This document shows, one piece after another, positions 9,238 to 18,338 of a stretch of 64,000 nucleotides of DNA; positions within the stretch are counted from its first letter, which is position 1; each line of letters begins with the position of its first letter. The notes beneath the pieces are model-generated. The model was not told the DNA's origin. It saw only the letters and a program-made list of their open reading frames with translations, and ran no database searches. The DNA is taken from positions 1 to 64,000 of the forward strand of contig NZ_VXLC01000027.1 in assembly GCF_008704205.1 (NCBI RefSeq), read 5' to 3'. A program made the translations under genes and the position numbers. The DNA is from Nocardia colli (GTDB lineage: Bacteria; Actinomycetota; Actinomycetes; Mycobacteriales; Mycobacteriaceae).

Positions 9238-9456
9238 GATCCATTCGCTCCTTCGACTCTGCTGCGCACCGTTAGCTATCCCCGCATCACCCTGTGCCCC
9301 TGCGTCGACGATTCGCTCCGCGCTGTTACAGCGCTCGGTTCGACCGCAGGTCGTGATGTTCCCAGCAAGATCAGGATGTCGTGTGATCGCCGTCTCCGCA
9401 CGGCCGAGTGAGCGGAATCTCAGTTCGCGTACCGATTCGTAACCGACGGCCTGAAA

Positions 9457-10269
9457 CTACTTAAGTCCCGACCGCACGAACGCGTTCACGATGTGGCGCT
9501 GCAACAGCAGATACATCACCAGGACAGGCAGGCAGGCCAGGCTCGCCAGCGCCATCATCGGCCCCCACTGATCACCCTCGGTGCCCATGAAGCTGCGCAG
9601 CCCGAGCTGGAGCACGCTGTTGGACTGCCGCAGCACCACCGCGGGCCAGAAATATTCGTTCCAGGCATTGATGAACAGCAGAATGCCGAGCGCGGCCAGC
9701 GCGGGCCGCAGGTTCGGCACGACCACGGTCCACAGGATCGACCAGGACGAGCGGCCGTCGATCTTGGCGGCGGCGACCAGCTCCTTGGGAAAACTCGCCA
9801 TGTGCTGCCGCAGCAGCAGCACCGCGAGCGCCGAGCACAGCGTCGGCAGCACCACGCCGACCAGTGAGTTGATCAGCCCGAGCTGGGTGAGCAGCACATA
9901 GTTCGGCAGCATGGTCACCTGGAACGGCACCAGCCAGGTGCCGACGAACGCCAGATACAGCACCTTCTGGAACGGGAAGGTGTACATCGCGAACGCGTAG
10001 GACGCGAGCAGCGCGACGAGCAGCTGCCCCACCGCGGACAGCGCCGCGATGAAGAAGGTGTTGCCGATCAGTCCGACCACGTCGACCTTCGCGGCCGCGT
10101 CGGTGTAGTTGGCGAACGAGATCGGCCACGGGATCGGCGACAGCGAGGTGACGTCCTCGGGCCGGCGCAGCGAGGTGGCGAACAGCCAGTAGATCGGGAA
10201 GATGCACACCAGCGCGGTGACCGCGAGCAGCACGTGGCTGCCCGCGGTCCGTAAACGATCAATCATCAT
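9457..10269 (-). CDS. ugpE: Carbohydrate/glycerophosphodiester ABC transporter permease (UgpE/MalG type)
   Basis: This 270-residue inner-membrane permease has six predicted hydrophobic segments. The cytoplasmic EAA loop appears as VAAAKIDG at ~185-192, the docking site for the ATPase. The N-terminal TSLRRPEDV segment is typical of MalG/UgpE-type (CUT1) permeases. It is the last gene of the operon; its ATG lies inside the end of ugpA (11-bp overlap). The Ugp assignment rests on the metallophosphodiesterase two genes upstream; a CUT1 sugar importer is the alternative. Confidence 0.85.
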   Translation of the reverse strand: MMIDRLRTAGSHVLLAVTALVCIFPIYWLFATSLRRPEDVTSLSPIPWPISFANYTDAAAKVDVVGLIGNTFFIAALSAVGQLLVALLASYAFAMYTFPFQKVLYLAFVGTWLVPFQVTMLPNYVLLTQLGLINSLVGVVLPTLCSALAVLLLRQHMASFPKELVAAAKIDGRSSWSILWTVVVPNLRPALAALGILLFINAWNEYFWPAVVLRQSNSVLQLGLRSFMGTEGDQWGPMMALASLACLPVLVMYLLLQRHIVNAFVRSGLK

Positions 10270-11221
10270 GGAAGGCCACCTTTTCCGAGATCCACACCAG
10301 GATCCCGGCGATCACGCCGAATCCGGCGAACAACAGCACGCCGGCCGCCGCGCTGAGCCCGGCGTCGAAGCTGTGGAAGGCGTAATCCCACAGCAGGTAA
10401 TAGATATTCGTGGTGGCCTGCGCGGGACCGCCCTGCGTCATCGAGTCGATGAGCGGGAAAGTCAATACGGGACTGAGCAACACGGTGGTCAGGACGAGGA
10501 ACATCACCGTGGGGGACAGCAGCGGCAAGGTGATCCAGCGCCGGATCTGGCTCGGGCTCGCGCCGTCGACCTGCGCCGCCTCGTGGTAATCCCCGCTGAT
10601 ACCGGCCAATCCGGCCCACACCACCAGCACGGAGAACCCGAGCAGCTGCCAGCCGGTGATCGCGATGATCACGATGTGCGCGGTGCCCGCGTCGTAGACC
10701 CAGTTGCGGTTCGAGCCGATCAGCTGGTCGACGAATCCGCTACCGGGATGCAGCAGCCAGCGCCAAACTGCCGCCGCCGCAACCGGAGCCACCAGGAACG
10801 GCACGAAGATGAACGCCTGATAGATCGTCCGGGCCCGCCCCCGCACCCGCTTGCTCGCCAGCGCGATCAGCACCGGCAGGATCACCGTGAACGGCAGCAT
10901 GCCGACGATCAGCGCGCCGGTGCGCCCGATCGAGTTCCAGAACGCGGGCAGGTCCATCAGCCGCTCGTAATTGCCCGTCCCGACCGGCTTCATCGGCGAG
11001 GTCGGCAGCAGATTCCACGAGTAGGTGGACAATTCGAACGCCTGCACCAGCGGCCGGTAGGTCCACACGACGAGCAGGAACAGCGCGGGCGCCAGATACA
11101 GGTACGGCACCACGAACCGCCCCGCCCGGCGGAACCGGGCGAGGCGGTGCGGCGGCGGCACCGGGGAAGCGACCGATTCGGCGACTTCCTCGATGGCGCG
11201 CGGAGATTCGATGACGAACAT
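10259..11221 (-). CDS. ugpA: ABC transporter permease (UgpA/MalF type)
   Basis: This 320-residue CUT1 permease partners the downstream UgpE-like protein. A cytoplasmic N-terminal extension of ~35 residues precedes the first membrane helix (VVPYLYLAPALFLLVVW). Six membrane segments follow, with an EAA loop EAAQVDGAS at residues 214-222. The ATG (MFVIESP) is used because longer frames read into GC-skewed nonsense. It starts four bases after the phosphodiesterase stop, so translation is probably coupled. Confidence 0.85.
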   Translation of the reverse strand: MFVIESPRAIEEVAESVASPVPPPHRLARFRRAGRFVVPYLYLAPALFLLVVWTYRPLVQAFELSTYSWNLLPTSPMKPVGTGNYERLMDLPAFWNSIGRTGALIVGMLPFTVILPVLIALASKRVRGRARTIYQAFIFVPFLVAPVAAAAVWRWLLHPGSGFVDQLIGSNRNWVYDAGTAHIVIIAITGWQLLGFSVLVVWAGLAGISGDYHEAAQVDGASPSQIRRWITLPLLSPTVMFLVLTTVLLSPVLTFPLIDSMTQGGPAQATTNIYYLLWDYAFHSFDAGLSAAAGVLLFAGFGVIAGILVWISEKVAFHDD

Positions 11222-11225
11222 CGAC

Positions 11226-12086
11226 CTACCTGGTCTCGGCCGCGGCCAACGCGGCGAGCTGATCGAGCACGTCCTGTTCCGTTCTGTCGTAGACGGTTTC
11301 GGCGGGGGTCGCCTCGATCGCGGTGGCCACCAGGCTCGCACCGAGCAGATCGATGCGGCTGTACCCGAATCCGACCAGCCCGCGGTGCCGCCCGACCGGT
11401 GCGATCGGATCGATCCGGTAGGACAGCGCCGGCCCGATCCAGACCGGGATGCCGCCGAGCGCGGACGCACCGGTGAGGTGGTTGTGCCCGCAGATGATCA
11501 GCCGCACATCGGATCCCGAGAGCACCTCCTCGAGCAGCTCGGGCTGTTCGAGCTTGAGGTACTCGGTGGTGGCGATCGGCGACGGGATCGGCGGGTGGTG
11601 CAGCACGAGCAGCGTGCCGTGCTGCGCGGGCGTGCGCAGCACGCCGGCCAGCCAGTCGAGCTGTTCGGGTTCCAGCCGGCCGTCGTGCCGGCCCGGGGTG
11701 GTGCTGTCCAATGCGATGACCCGCAACCCGGCGACATCGGTGACGCTGTCGTGGGTGAAGTCGGGATCGACTGCCGCGGAATCGGTTCCGAGCAGCTCGG
11801 TGCCGAACACCGCGCGCTCGTCATGATTGCCCATGACATACACCGTCTGCGCGCCGAGGTCGGCGGCCACCGGCTCGACCGCGTCGCGCAGCCGCCGATA
11901 CGCCTCGGGTGACCCGTTGTCGGTCAGGTCTCCGGACAGCACCAGCGCGTCGATCGGCTGCCCCGAGGCCCGAAGTTGTTGCAGCACATGGGTGAGGTTC
12001 TCGTAGGTGTCGACCTTGCCGTGCACCCGTTCGCCGACGGGCCGGATGTGAGTGTCGGTCAGCTGGACGATCGTGACCCCGCTCAT
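11226..12086 (-). CDS. Class III metallophosphodiesterase (GpdQ/Rv0805-like)
   Basis: This 286-residue calcineurin-fold enzyme has the full dimetal set: D11-x-H13 (DTH), D53 in GDLTDNG, N87-H88 in GNHDE, H163 in HHPP, and H201-x-H203 in GHNH. The order and spacing match the GpdQ/CpdA/Rv0805 group, which cleaves phosphodiesters including glycerophosphodiesters and cyclic nucleotides. It lies between the solute-binding protein (ATGA overlap) and the permeases of an importer. That context argues for cytosolic hydrolysis of imported glycerophosphodiesters, a role played by the unrelated UgpQ in enteric bacteria. Substrate is inferred. Confidence 0.82.
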   Translation of the reverse strand: MSGVTIVQLTDTHIRPVGERVHGKVDTYENLTHVLQQLRASGQPIDALVLSGDLTDNGSPEAYRRLRDAVEPVAADLGAQTVYVMGNHDERAVFGTELLGTDSAAVDPDFTHDSVTDVAGLRVIALDSTTPGRHDGRLEPEQLDWLAGVLRTPAQHGTLLVLHHPPIPSPIATTEYLKLEQPELLEEVLSGSDVRLIICGHNHLTGASALGGIPVWIGPALSYRIDPIAPVGRHRGLVGFGYSRIDLLGASLVATAIEATPAETVYDRTEQDVLDQLAALAAAETR

Positions 12087-13456
12087 GAGACGGGCAGCAG
12101 TTTGGCGCCCTGCTCCTTGGCGGCGGTCAAGGTGGACTGCGGATCCTTGCCCTGGAACACGATCGCCTCGACCGCGTCCATCATGCCGTCGCGGATCTGC
12201 AGATAGTTGGTGCCCGGCATGGAGATCCACGGCTCCATGTTCGCCAGCTGGGCGACGTTCGGCTGCAACAGCGGGTTCTTCGCCGACCAATCCTTCAGTC
12301 CGGCAGGGTCATCCATCAAACCCGTGCGCAGCGGCAGGTAGCCGATGCCTTGGGAGATCTTGGTGTAGGCCTCTTCACTGGTGAGGAACTTGATCAGCTC
12401 CCAGGACGCGCGCTGCTTGGCCGGATCGTTGGACAGGATGTGCAGCGACGCACCGGAATTCGTCGGCACCGTCGGCTTGCCGGCGAAGCTGGGCATGGGC
12501 GCGGCCCGCAGGTCCCACTTGTCCTTGGCGCCGGTGGTGAAGGTGCCCTGGATCGCGCTGGTCTCCAGGATCATGCCGATGTCGCCGCGGGCGAAGGCCT
12601 CGTAGCCCTGCTTCTGGTTGAGCTTGGGCATGCTGCCCGACTCGACCAGCTGCTGTTGCTGCCGCGCCACCTCGACCACCGGCGCGTCGGCGAAGGTCAG
12701 CGACTTGCGGTCCGCGGAGATCACCCGGCCGCCGTTGGACCGGACCAGCGACTGGAAGCACCAGTCCTTGGCCGTCTTGGTCAGGCAGTCGACGTAGACG
12801 CCGCCCTTACCGGTCTTGCCGGTGATCGCGGCGGACGCCTCGGCGACCTGCTGCCAGGTGCTCGGCGGCTTGGCCGGATCCAGCCCGGCCTCGGTGAACA
12901 GCGAGGCGTTGAAATACAGGACCGGAGTGGAGAAGACGAACGGCACGCCGTAGGTGTGGCCGTCCCAATCGGCGAGCGTGCGGGCCTTCGGCGCGTACGG
13001 GTACTTGGCGCCGTCGAAGTTGCGCTGCACCTCCTGCTTGGAGACCAGCGTGTCCAGCGGCTTGGCGCCCAGCTGATGGACGGTGTAGTCCAGGTCGCTG
13101 AAGCCGAGCTGCGCGACGTCCGGCGGGGTGCCCGCGACCGTCTGGTTCTGGATGCTGGAGATAGTGTCCGTGGCCGGGTTCGGGCTGTTGCCCTGCGGCT
13201 TCTGCGCGGTCACCGTGATGTTCGGGAACTTCTTGCGGAAGTCGCCGATGAGCGTGTTGAAGGTATCGGTCCACGCTCCGGCGAGTCCGTAGTTGTAGGA
13301 CTCGAACACGATGGCCACGTGCTGATCCGGCTTCAGGTCCGGGATCTGCGCGGTGCTGGAGTTCGAGTCTGTGCTGGTGCTCCCGAGTCCGCCGCAAGCG
13401 CTGAGCGCGACGGTGGTTGCGAACACCATGCCCAAGATGGGCGCGGTGCGGTTCAC
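12083..13456 (-). CDS. ugpB: ABC transporter substrate-binding lipoprotein (UgpB-like)
   Basis: This 457-residue extracytoplasmic binding protein has a signal peptide with lipobox ALSAC (Cys21) followed by a Ser/Thr-rich linker. The rest is a type I family-1 solute-binding fold: VAIVFESYN, FRKKFPNITVTAQ, PPDVAQLG, YGVPFVFSTPVLYFN and RGDIGMILE. The GTG start has a strong GAGGAG 7 bases upstream. It follows the ATPase gene by 47 bp and overlaps the phosphodiesterase by 4 bp. Glycerophosphocholine or another glycerophosphodiester is the probable ligand from context; sugars are possible. Confidence 0.85.
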   Translation of the reverse strand: MNRTAPILGMVFATTVALSACGGLGSTSTDSNSSTAQIPDLKPDQHVAIVFESYNYGLAGAWTDTFNTLIGDFRKKFPNITVTAQKPQGNSPNPATDTISSIQNQTVAGTPPDVAQLGFSDLDYTVHQLGAKPLDTLVSKQEVQRNFDGAKYPYAPKARTLADWDGHTYGVPFVFSTPVLYFNASLFTEAGLDPAKPPSTWQQVAEASAAITGKTGKGGVYVDCLTKTAKDWCFQSLVRSNGGRVISADRKSLTFADAPVVEVARQQQQLVESGSMPKLNQKQGYEAFARGDIGMILETSAIQGTFTTGAKDKWDLRAAPMPSFAGKPTVPTNSGASLHILSNDPAKQRASWELIKFLTSEEAYTKISQGIGYLPLRTGLMDDPAGLKDWSAKNPLLQPNVAQLANMEPWISMPGTNYLQIRDGMMDAVEAIVFQGKDPQSTLTAAKEQGAKLLPVS

Positions 13457-13503
13457 GGTGTTCTCCTCATTGATTCGGTGATGTCGGACAGCGTTGTCAC
13501 GAG

Positions 13504-14637
13504 TCAGGCGACGGCGACGACTTCGTCGGCGCCCTCGCGTAGCGAATCCGGTTGTGGCTCTTGCCAGGTCATGCGCAAGCCGGATTCGGGGTCGAAGAGG
13601 TGGATGTGGGCGGGATCGACGCGCAGCCCGATGCTGTCGTCGGCCTGCACCCCGGCGGGACGCGGGGCGCGGGCGCAGAGGGTCTGCTCACCGGTGGTGA
13701 AGTGGATCAGTTCCTCGCTGCCGAGGTTTTCCACCATGCGCACCTCGCCGCGGATGTCGGCGGCGGTCACGTCGAGACGCAGCTGCTCGGGGCGGATGCC
13801 GGCGATGACGTCGACCGTGCTGCCGAAATCCTCGGCGGTGATGGCCAATTCGACGTCGATGCCGTCGGCCACCAGGAACAGCCTGCCGTCGCGCTCGGTG
13901 ACGATGCCGGGGAACAGGTTCATCGGCGGGGCGCCGAGGAAGCCGGCCACGAAGGTGGAGTGCGGCCGGTCGTACAGCTCGGTCGGGGTGCCGACCTGCT
14001 CCACCCGGCCCTCGTTGAGCAGCGCGATCCGGTCGGCCATGGTCATCGCCTCGACCTGGTCGTGGGTGACGTACAGGAACGTCGCCCCCAGCCTGCGGTG
14101 CAGCGCGATCAGCTCGGCGCGGGTCGCGCTGCGCAGCTTGGCGTCCAGGTTGGACAGCGGCTCGTCCATCAGGAACGCGCCGGGATCGCGAACCATGGCG
14201 CGAGCCAGCGCGACTCGCTGCCGCTGTCCGCCGGACAGGGCGCCGGGCTTGCGTCGCAGCAGCTCGTCGAGCCCGAGGATCGAGGCGACCTCGGCCACCC
14301 GCTCGGCGATCTTCGCGCGCGGAGTGTGCCTGGTGCGCAACGGGAAACCGATGTTCTTGGCCACGGTCAGGTGCGGGTAGAGCGCGTAGCTCTGGAACAC
14401 CATCGCGAGGTCACGCTGTTGCGGCGCGCGGTGGGTGATGTCGTTGTCGTCCAACCGGATCACGCCGCCGGTCGGATCCTCCAGGCCCGCGATCATCCGC
14501 AGCAGCGTGGACTTGCCGCAGCCGCTGGGACCGAGGAGCACCAGGAACTCGCCGTCGGCGATGTCGAGGCTCACCTCGCGCACCGCGTAGGTCGCGCCGA
14601 ATTGCTTCGACACCTTGTCAATTCGCAGTCTTGCCAC
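13504..14637 (-). CDS. ugpC: ABC transporter ATPase (UgpC/MalK type)
   Basis: This 377-residue ATPase energises the Ugp-like importer. Walker A GPSGCGKST spans 36-44, the Q-loop is MVFQSYALYPHL, the signature LSGGQ is at 134-138, and Walker B ends MDEP at 157-160. A C-terminal TOBE/MalK regulatory region runs from ~240 (IRPEQLRL). Start is GTG, with GAGGAG 5 bases before it and 9 bp after the previous gene's stop. Having the ATPase first among the transport genes differs from the enteric ugpBAECQ order. Confidence 0.9.
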   Translation of the reverse strand: MARLRIDKVSKQFGATYAVREVSLDIADGEFLVLLGPSGCGKSTLLRMIAGLEDPTGGVIRLDDNDITHRAPQQRDLAMVFQSYALYPHLTVAKNIGFPLRTRHTPRAKIAERVAEVASILGLDELLRRKPGALSGGQRQRVALARAMVRDPGAFLMDEPLSNLDAKLRSATRAELIALHRRLGATFLYVTHDQVEAMTMADRIALLNEGRVEQVGTPTELYDRPHSTFVAGFLGAPPMNLFPGIVTERDGRLFLVADGIDVELAITAEDFGSTVDVIAGIRPEQLRLDVTAADIRGEVRMVENLGSEELIHFTTGEQTLCARAPRPAGVQADDSIGLRVDPAHIHLFDPESGLRMTWQEPQPDSLREGADEVVAVA

Positions 14638-14646
14638 CAGTTCTCC

Positions 14647-15540
14647 TCAGCCGGGCAGTTCGCCGGCGACAATCCAGGTCGCGACCCGGGCCGCGATCGC
14701 CGGGGAATCCTTGACCCAGGTGAAGTGATCGCGATGCTCGACCGGCGAGTCCTCGTCGATGTGCCACTGGGTGACCTGCGCCTTCGGCATCCGGGAGACC
14801 AGGAAGTCGACATTGGACTTCGGGCCGAGGACGTCGTCGGACAGCGAGATGGCCAGCACCGGCTTGGTCAGGTTGCGCAGCAGCGTGTTGTATTGCCGTG
14901 CTGAACCTTTGGGTCGGTAGTAGCTGGTCAGCGAGTGCATCGCCCAGTCCCGCATGACGCCGCCGGGCATCGGCGCGGGGATCAGCACGCCGCCGGGCCA
15001 GTGGCCCTTCCAGCGCGAGACCAGGCCGATCCACTGGATCTGGCTGAGTGCCTCGAACCAGCGGCGCGGGCCGAACGCCCACCAGAACACGGTGCCGGTG
15101 CCGATGACGGTCACGCCGGCCACGGAGTCCGGTTCGGCGGCGGCGTAGAGCAGCGCGACCTGGCCGCCGAGGCTGTGGCCGAACAGGTGGAGCGGCGCGT
15201 CCGGAAAGCGTTGCCGCACAGCGGCGACGATCGCGGGCAGGTCGATCTCCAGCATCTCGCGATAGCCGAAGTCGCGGTGCAGGCCGAGTTCCGGCTGTGC
15301 CTCGCCGTGGGCGCGCAGGTCGCAGGTGGCAACCGAAAGGCCCTGGGCGTTCAGCTCTTTGGCGAGCAGCAGGTAGTTCTTCGCCTTCATCGCCATGGCG
15401 GGCAGGATCAGCACCACCGGTGCGTCGGCCTTCTTGCCGGGCAGGAAGCGAACGGTGAAGGTGACGTCGTCCGGGGTCGAGACGGTCGCCGACTCGAGCG
15501 TGGTGAATTCCGAGGGCTTCTTCGGGGCCGTGGTCGTCAC
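14647..15540 (-). CDS. Alpha/beta hydrolase (monoacylglycerol lipase/esterase-like)
   Basis: This 297-residue serine hydrolase has the nucleophile elbow GHSLGG (Ser123), a CDLRAHG segment typical of the fold, an acid in LSDDVLG and a late histidine in EHRDHF. No signal peptide is visible, so it is cytosolic. It begins at GTG overlapping the thioesterase stop (GTGA). Placement before an importer and beside FadE and a thioesterase suggests release of fatty acids from lipid esters. Substrate is unknown. Confidence 0.78.
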   Translation of the reverse strand: MTTTAPKKPSEFTTLESATVSTPDDVTFTVRFLPGKKADAPVVLILPAMAMKAKNYLLLAKELNAQGLSVATCDLRAHGEAQPELGLHRDFGYREMLEIDLPAIVAAVRQRFPDAPLHLFGHSLGGQVALLYAAAEPDSVAGVTVIGTGTVFWWAFGPRRWFEALSQIQWIGLVSRWKGHWPGGVLIPAPMPGGVMRDWAMHSLTSYYRPKGSARQYNTLLRNLTKPVLAISLSDDVLGPKSNVDFLVSRMPKAQVTQWHIDEDSPVEHRDHFTWVKDSPAIAARVATWIVAGELPG

Positions 15541-16061
15541 CGGTCCGACTCCGGGATGGTTACGTCGCAGACGTAGTCGAAGGTGAACTTGGCGACGACC
15601 ACGTCGCCGTCGTCGACCAGAGAAGCCTTGCCGGACAACTCGAAACGGTTCGACACGGTGGCCGTGAGCACCGCGGCGAGCTCGCGCTCGTCGACGGTGG
15701 CGATGGCGCGGATCCGGCCGATGGCCGGCTTGCGGTAGGACGCGGTGCCCGAGCGCAGCACCAGGCGTTCGACGGTGGACAGGCGCGGGGCGGCCGCGCC
15801 GACGAACGCGGCCGCGCCGCCGATGTCGGCGGCGGTGAACAGCGCGCCGGCGTGCACCGTGCCCATGTGGTTGCCGACGGTGTCGCCGACCGGGATCTCG
15901 ACGACGGCGCGCTCCGGGCCGATCTCGGTGATCCGGGTGCCGACGTGGCGGCCGAACGGCACCAGGTCCTGGGACACGGCGCGCAGGTATTCGTAGTCGA
16001 CGGCGGCGCCGTCGAGTTCGGGGTAGGCGGCGGCGAAGCCGGCGATCTCTCGCGTAGTCAT
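15537..16061 (-). CDS. PaaI/DUF4442-type hotdog thioesterase
   Basis: This 174-residue hotdog protein carries NHMGTVHAGALFTAADIGG, the active-site helix region of PaaI-type acyl-CoA thioesterases. The conserved H-A-G-A pattern is intact. It would hydrolyse an acyl-CoA in the cytosol. It lies 29 bp after the acyl-CoA dehydrogenase and overlaps the alpha/beta hydrolase by 4 bp, so it belongs to the same lipid-handling operon. Chain-length specificity cannot be told. Confidence 0.8.
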   Translation of the reverse strand: MTTREIAGFAAAYPELDGAAVDYEYLRAVSQDLVPFGRHVGTRITEIGPERAVVEIPVGDTVGNHMGTVHAGALFTAADIGGAAAFVGAAAPRLSTVERLVLRSGTASYRKPAIGRIRAIATVDERELAAVLTATVSNRFELSGKASLVDDGDVVVAKFTFDYVCDVTIPESDR

Positions 16062-16090
16062 TGCGGTACTCCCTTCAGCGATAACGGATG

Positions 16091-17248
16091 TCAGCGATTG
16101 CGCAGTGCGCGCCTGGCGATGGACCAGCGCAGCACCTCCGACGGGCCCTCGTAGATGCGGAACGCCCGCGCCTCCACCAGGAATCGGGCCACCAGGTAGT
16201 CCTCGCAGACGCCGAGCCCGCCGTGCAGCTGCACGGCGCGGTCGAGCACCCGCCAGACCGCCTCGGAGACGAAGGTTTTCGCGATCGACGCGTCGTGGCG
16301 CGCCTGCGAGGAGGTCGGGCCCTGCGCGTCGATGGTCTCCGCGGCGGTGCGGATCACGCCGCGGGCGGCGGCGATGTCGATCTCGTTGTCCGCGACCATG
16401 CCCTGCGCCAGACCGTGATCGGCGATCGGGACGCCGAACGAGGTCCGGGTGCTGATGTGCTCGATGGCGAGGTGGTGCGCGCGGACCGCGAGGCCGAGCC
16501 AGTTCATGCAGAACACCAGCCGGGACGGGGCGAGCCGCACCTGGGCGAGCACCAGGCCCTGGCCGACCTCGCCGAGCACGGCGGAATCGGGAACCACGCA
16601 GTCGACGAAGTTCACCTCGCAGTGCCCGCCGGGGGCGCTGGTGTGGTCCAGGGTCGGCATCCGGCGTCCGACCCGCAGGCCCGGGTTGTCCGCGTCGACC
16701 AGGAACATCGTCGGTCCGTCGCCGGTGCGGGCCACGCAGATGGTGAACGCGGCGCCCTGCGCGCCGGTGGTGAAGTGCTTGGCGCCGTTGATGATCCAGC
16801 CGTCGTCGGTCTCCTCGGCGACGGTCTGCAACATGGCGGGGTCCGAGCCCGCGCCGGGGGCCGGTTCGGTCATGGCGATGGCTGAGCGGACCTCGCCGGC
16901 GGCCAGCGGCGCCAGGTAGCGCTCCTGTTGCTCGGCGTTGGCCACGTGGGCGAGCAGATGGATGTTGCCGTCGTCGGGCGCCCAGGCGTTGACCGCGATC
17001 GGGCCGAGCAGGCTGGCGCCCGCCGCCTCCAGCACCTGGGCCTGTGCCCGGGTGTCCAGGCCGAGGCCGCCGTACTTCGGGTCGGACAGCGGGCCGAACA
17101 CGCCCGCCTCCTTCGCCCGCTTCTGCAGGTCGAGGCGCAGCGCGTCGTCCATCACCCGCCCGTCGACGATGACCTCGCGTTCCACCGGAACGACCTGGTC
17201 ACGAATGAACTGGGTGGTTTTGTCCACCAATTGCCCCACAGTCGTCAT
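16091..17248 (-). CDS. Acyl-CoA dehydrogenase (FadE, ACAD10/11-like)
   Basis: This 385-residue flavoenzyme oxidises acyl-CoA to trans-2-enoyl-CoA. The FAD/substrate motif AMTEPAPGAGSDP lies in the middle domain and the C-terminal helices carry AVQLHGGLGVCEDY and FRIYEGPSEV; the glutamate of YEG is the usual catalytic base. It is the first gene of the minus-strand operon that runs on to ugpE. Promoter signals should lie in the 147-bp divergent gap, which holds a 7-11-7 inverted repeat. Confidence 0.9.
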   Translation of the reverse strand: MTTVGQLVDKTTQFIRDQVVPVEREVIVDGRVMDDALRLDLQKRAKEAGVFGPLSDPKYGGLGLDTRAQAQVLEAAGASLLGPIAVNAWAPDDGNIHLLAHVANAEQQERYLAPLAAGEVRSAIAMTEPAPGAGSDPAMLQTVAEETDDGWIINGAKHFTTGAQGAAFTICVARTGDGPTMFLVDADNPGLRVGRRMPTLDHTSAPGGHCEVNFVDCVVPDSAVLGEVGQGLVLAQVRLAPSRLVFCMNWLGLAVRAHHLAIEHISTRTSFGVPIADHGLAQGMVADNEIDIAAARGVIRTAAETIDAQGPTSSQARHDASIAKTFVSEAVWRVLDRAVQLHGGLGVCEDYLVARFLVEARAFRIYEGPSEVLRWSIARRALRNR

Positions 17249-17284
17249 GGCGCCAGTTTCGGGGCCGCGGGGCCGTCTGAGTCG

Positions 17285-17309
17285 GGGCGATAGTCAACGT
17301 CGATCGCCC
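17285..17309. promoter_or_regulatory. Inverted repeat in the FadE-operon/PDR divergent promoter region
   Basis: GGGCGAT (17285-17291) and ATCGCCC (17303-17309) are perfect 7-bp arms around 11 bases, between the fadE start (17248) and the reductase start (17396). It is a candidate operator for either or both units. No local regulator gene is adjacent. Confidence 0.35.
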
Positions 17310-17395
17310 GAATCGACTGCCCGTTCGCCTGCTGCGTGGCCAGGGGATCTCCGAGACGGTGATCGCGACGACCAACCCCGCGAAAGAAGGCCGAA

Positions 17396-18325
17396 ATGAC
17401 TGAGTTTCCGGTACGGGTGTCGGCGCGCCGCGACGAGGCCGAAGGCGTGTTCTCGCTCGAGCTGTCCGCCCTCGGCGGGGAGCTGCCGGGCTGGACGCCG
17501 GGCGCGCACATCGATGTTGCCGTGGGTGACGCGGGAATCCGCCAGTATTCGCTCTGCGGTGATCCCGCCGATTCGGACCGCTGGCGCATCGCGGTGCTGC
17601 ACGAGCCCGACGGTCGCGGCGGATCACGTCATCTGCACCGCACCGCGCAGCCCGGCACCGAGTTGCGAGTGTCGAAGCCGCGCAACAATTTCGAGCTGGT
17701 CGCGCGCGAGAGTTACGTGTTCGTCGCCGGCGGCATCGGCATCACCCCGATCCTGCCGATGATCGCCGCTGCCGAGGCCGCCGGTGCTCGCTGGTCCCTG
17801 TACTACGGTGGCCGCACCCGCGCGCACATGGCCTTCGCAGACGAGCTGGCCAAGGAATACTCCACCGCAAAGCTGTTACCTCAGGACGAGCACGGCCTCC
17901 TGCCCCTAGCCGACATCCTCGCCACTCACCAGGATGCGACCGTCTATTGCTGCGGCCCCGAACCGCTGCTCGCCGCCGTGGAAGCCGAGGGCACACAGCA
18001 GGGCCTACCGGTTCACCTCGAGCGATTCGTCCCTCGCCCAATGGAATTCGCGCCCAACGGGGAATTCGACGTGCGACTGGCAAGCAGCGGACGAACTTTC
18101 CGGATCGGCGTCAAGCAATCCATCGCCGACGTCTTGGAACGAGCAGGCATCCCCCTGGTCACGTCCTGCCGGGAAGGCACCTGCGGCACCTGCGAAACTC
18201 CGGTCCTGTCCGGCGACATCGATCACCGAGATTCGCTGCTCACCGCCGAGGAACAGGCGCGGGGCGACACCATGATGCTGTGCGTATCGCGGGCCAGGTC
18301 AGAGGTCCTGGTACTGGACCTCTGA
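17396..18325 (+). CDS. PDR/VanB-type flavin-iron-sulfur oxidoreductase
   Basis: This 309-residue phthalate-dioxygenase-reductase-type protein moves electrons from NAD(P)H through FMN to a C-terminal plant-type [2Fe-2S] cluster. FMN motif RQYSLC is at 49-54, the nucleotide-binding GGIGITP at 112-118, CCGPEP at ~175-180, and the cluster ligands are C258, C263, C266 and C296. It normally feeds a Rieske oxygenase or a demethylase. No oxygenase is adjacent; the divergent partner is a lipid operon. The partner enzyme is therefore unknown. Confidence 0.9.
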   Translation: MTEFPVRVSARRDEAEGVFSLELSALGGELPGWTPGAHIDVAVGDAGIRQYSLCGDPADSDRWRIAVLHEPDGRGGSRHLHRTAQPGTELRVSKPRNNFELVARESYVFVAGGIGITPILPMIAAAEAAGARWSLYYGGRTRAHMAFADELAKEYSTAKLLPQDEHGLLPLADILATHQDATVYCCGPEPLLAAVEAEGTQQGLPVHLERFVPRPMEFAPNGEFDVRLASSGRTFRIGVKQSIADVLERAGIPLVTSCREGTCGTCETPVLSGDIDHRDSLLTAEEQARGDTMMLCVSRARSEVLVLDL

Positions 18326-18338
18326 CTCGGCCGGGCCG

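Noticed and set aside
9457..14637. Trehalose (LpqY-SugABC)-type importer assignment
   Set aside because: The gene order and embedded metallophosphodiesterase favour a Ugp-type system, although a sugar cargo is not excluded.
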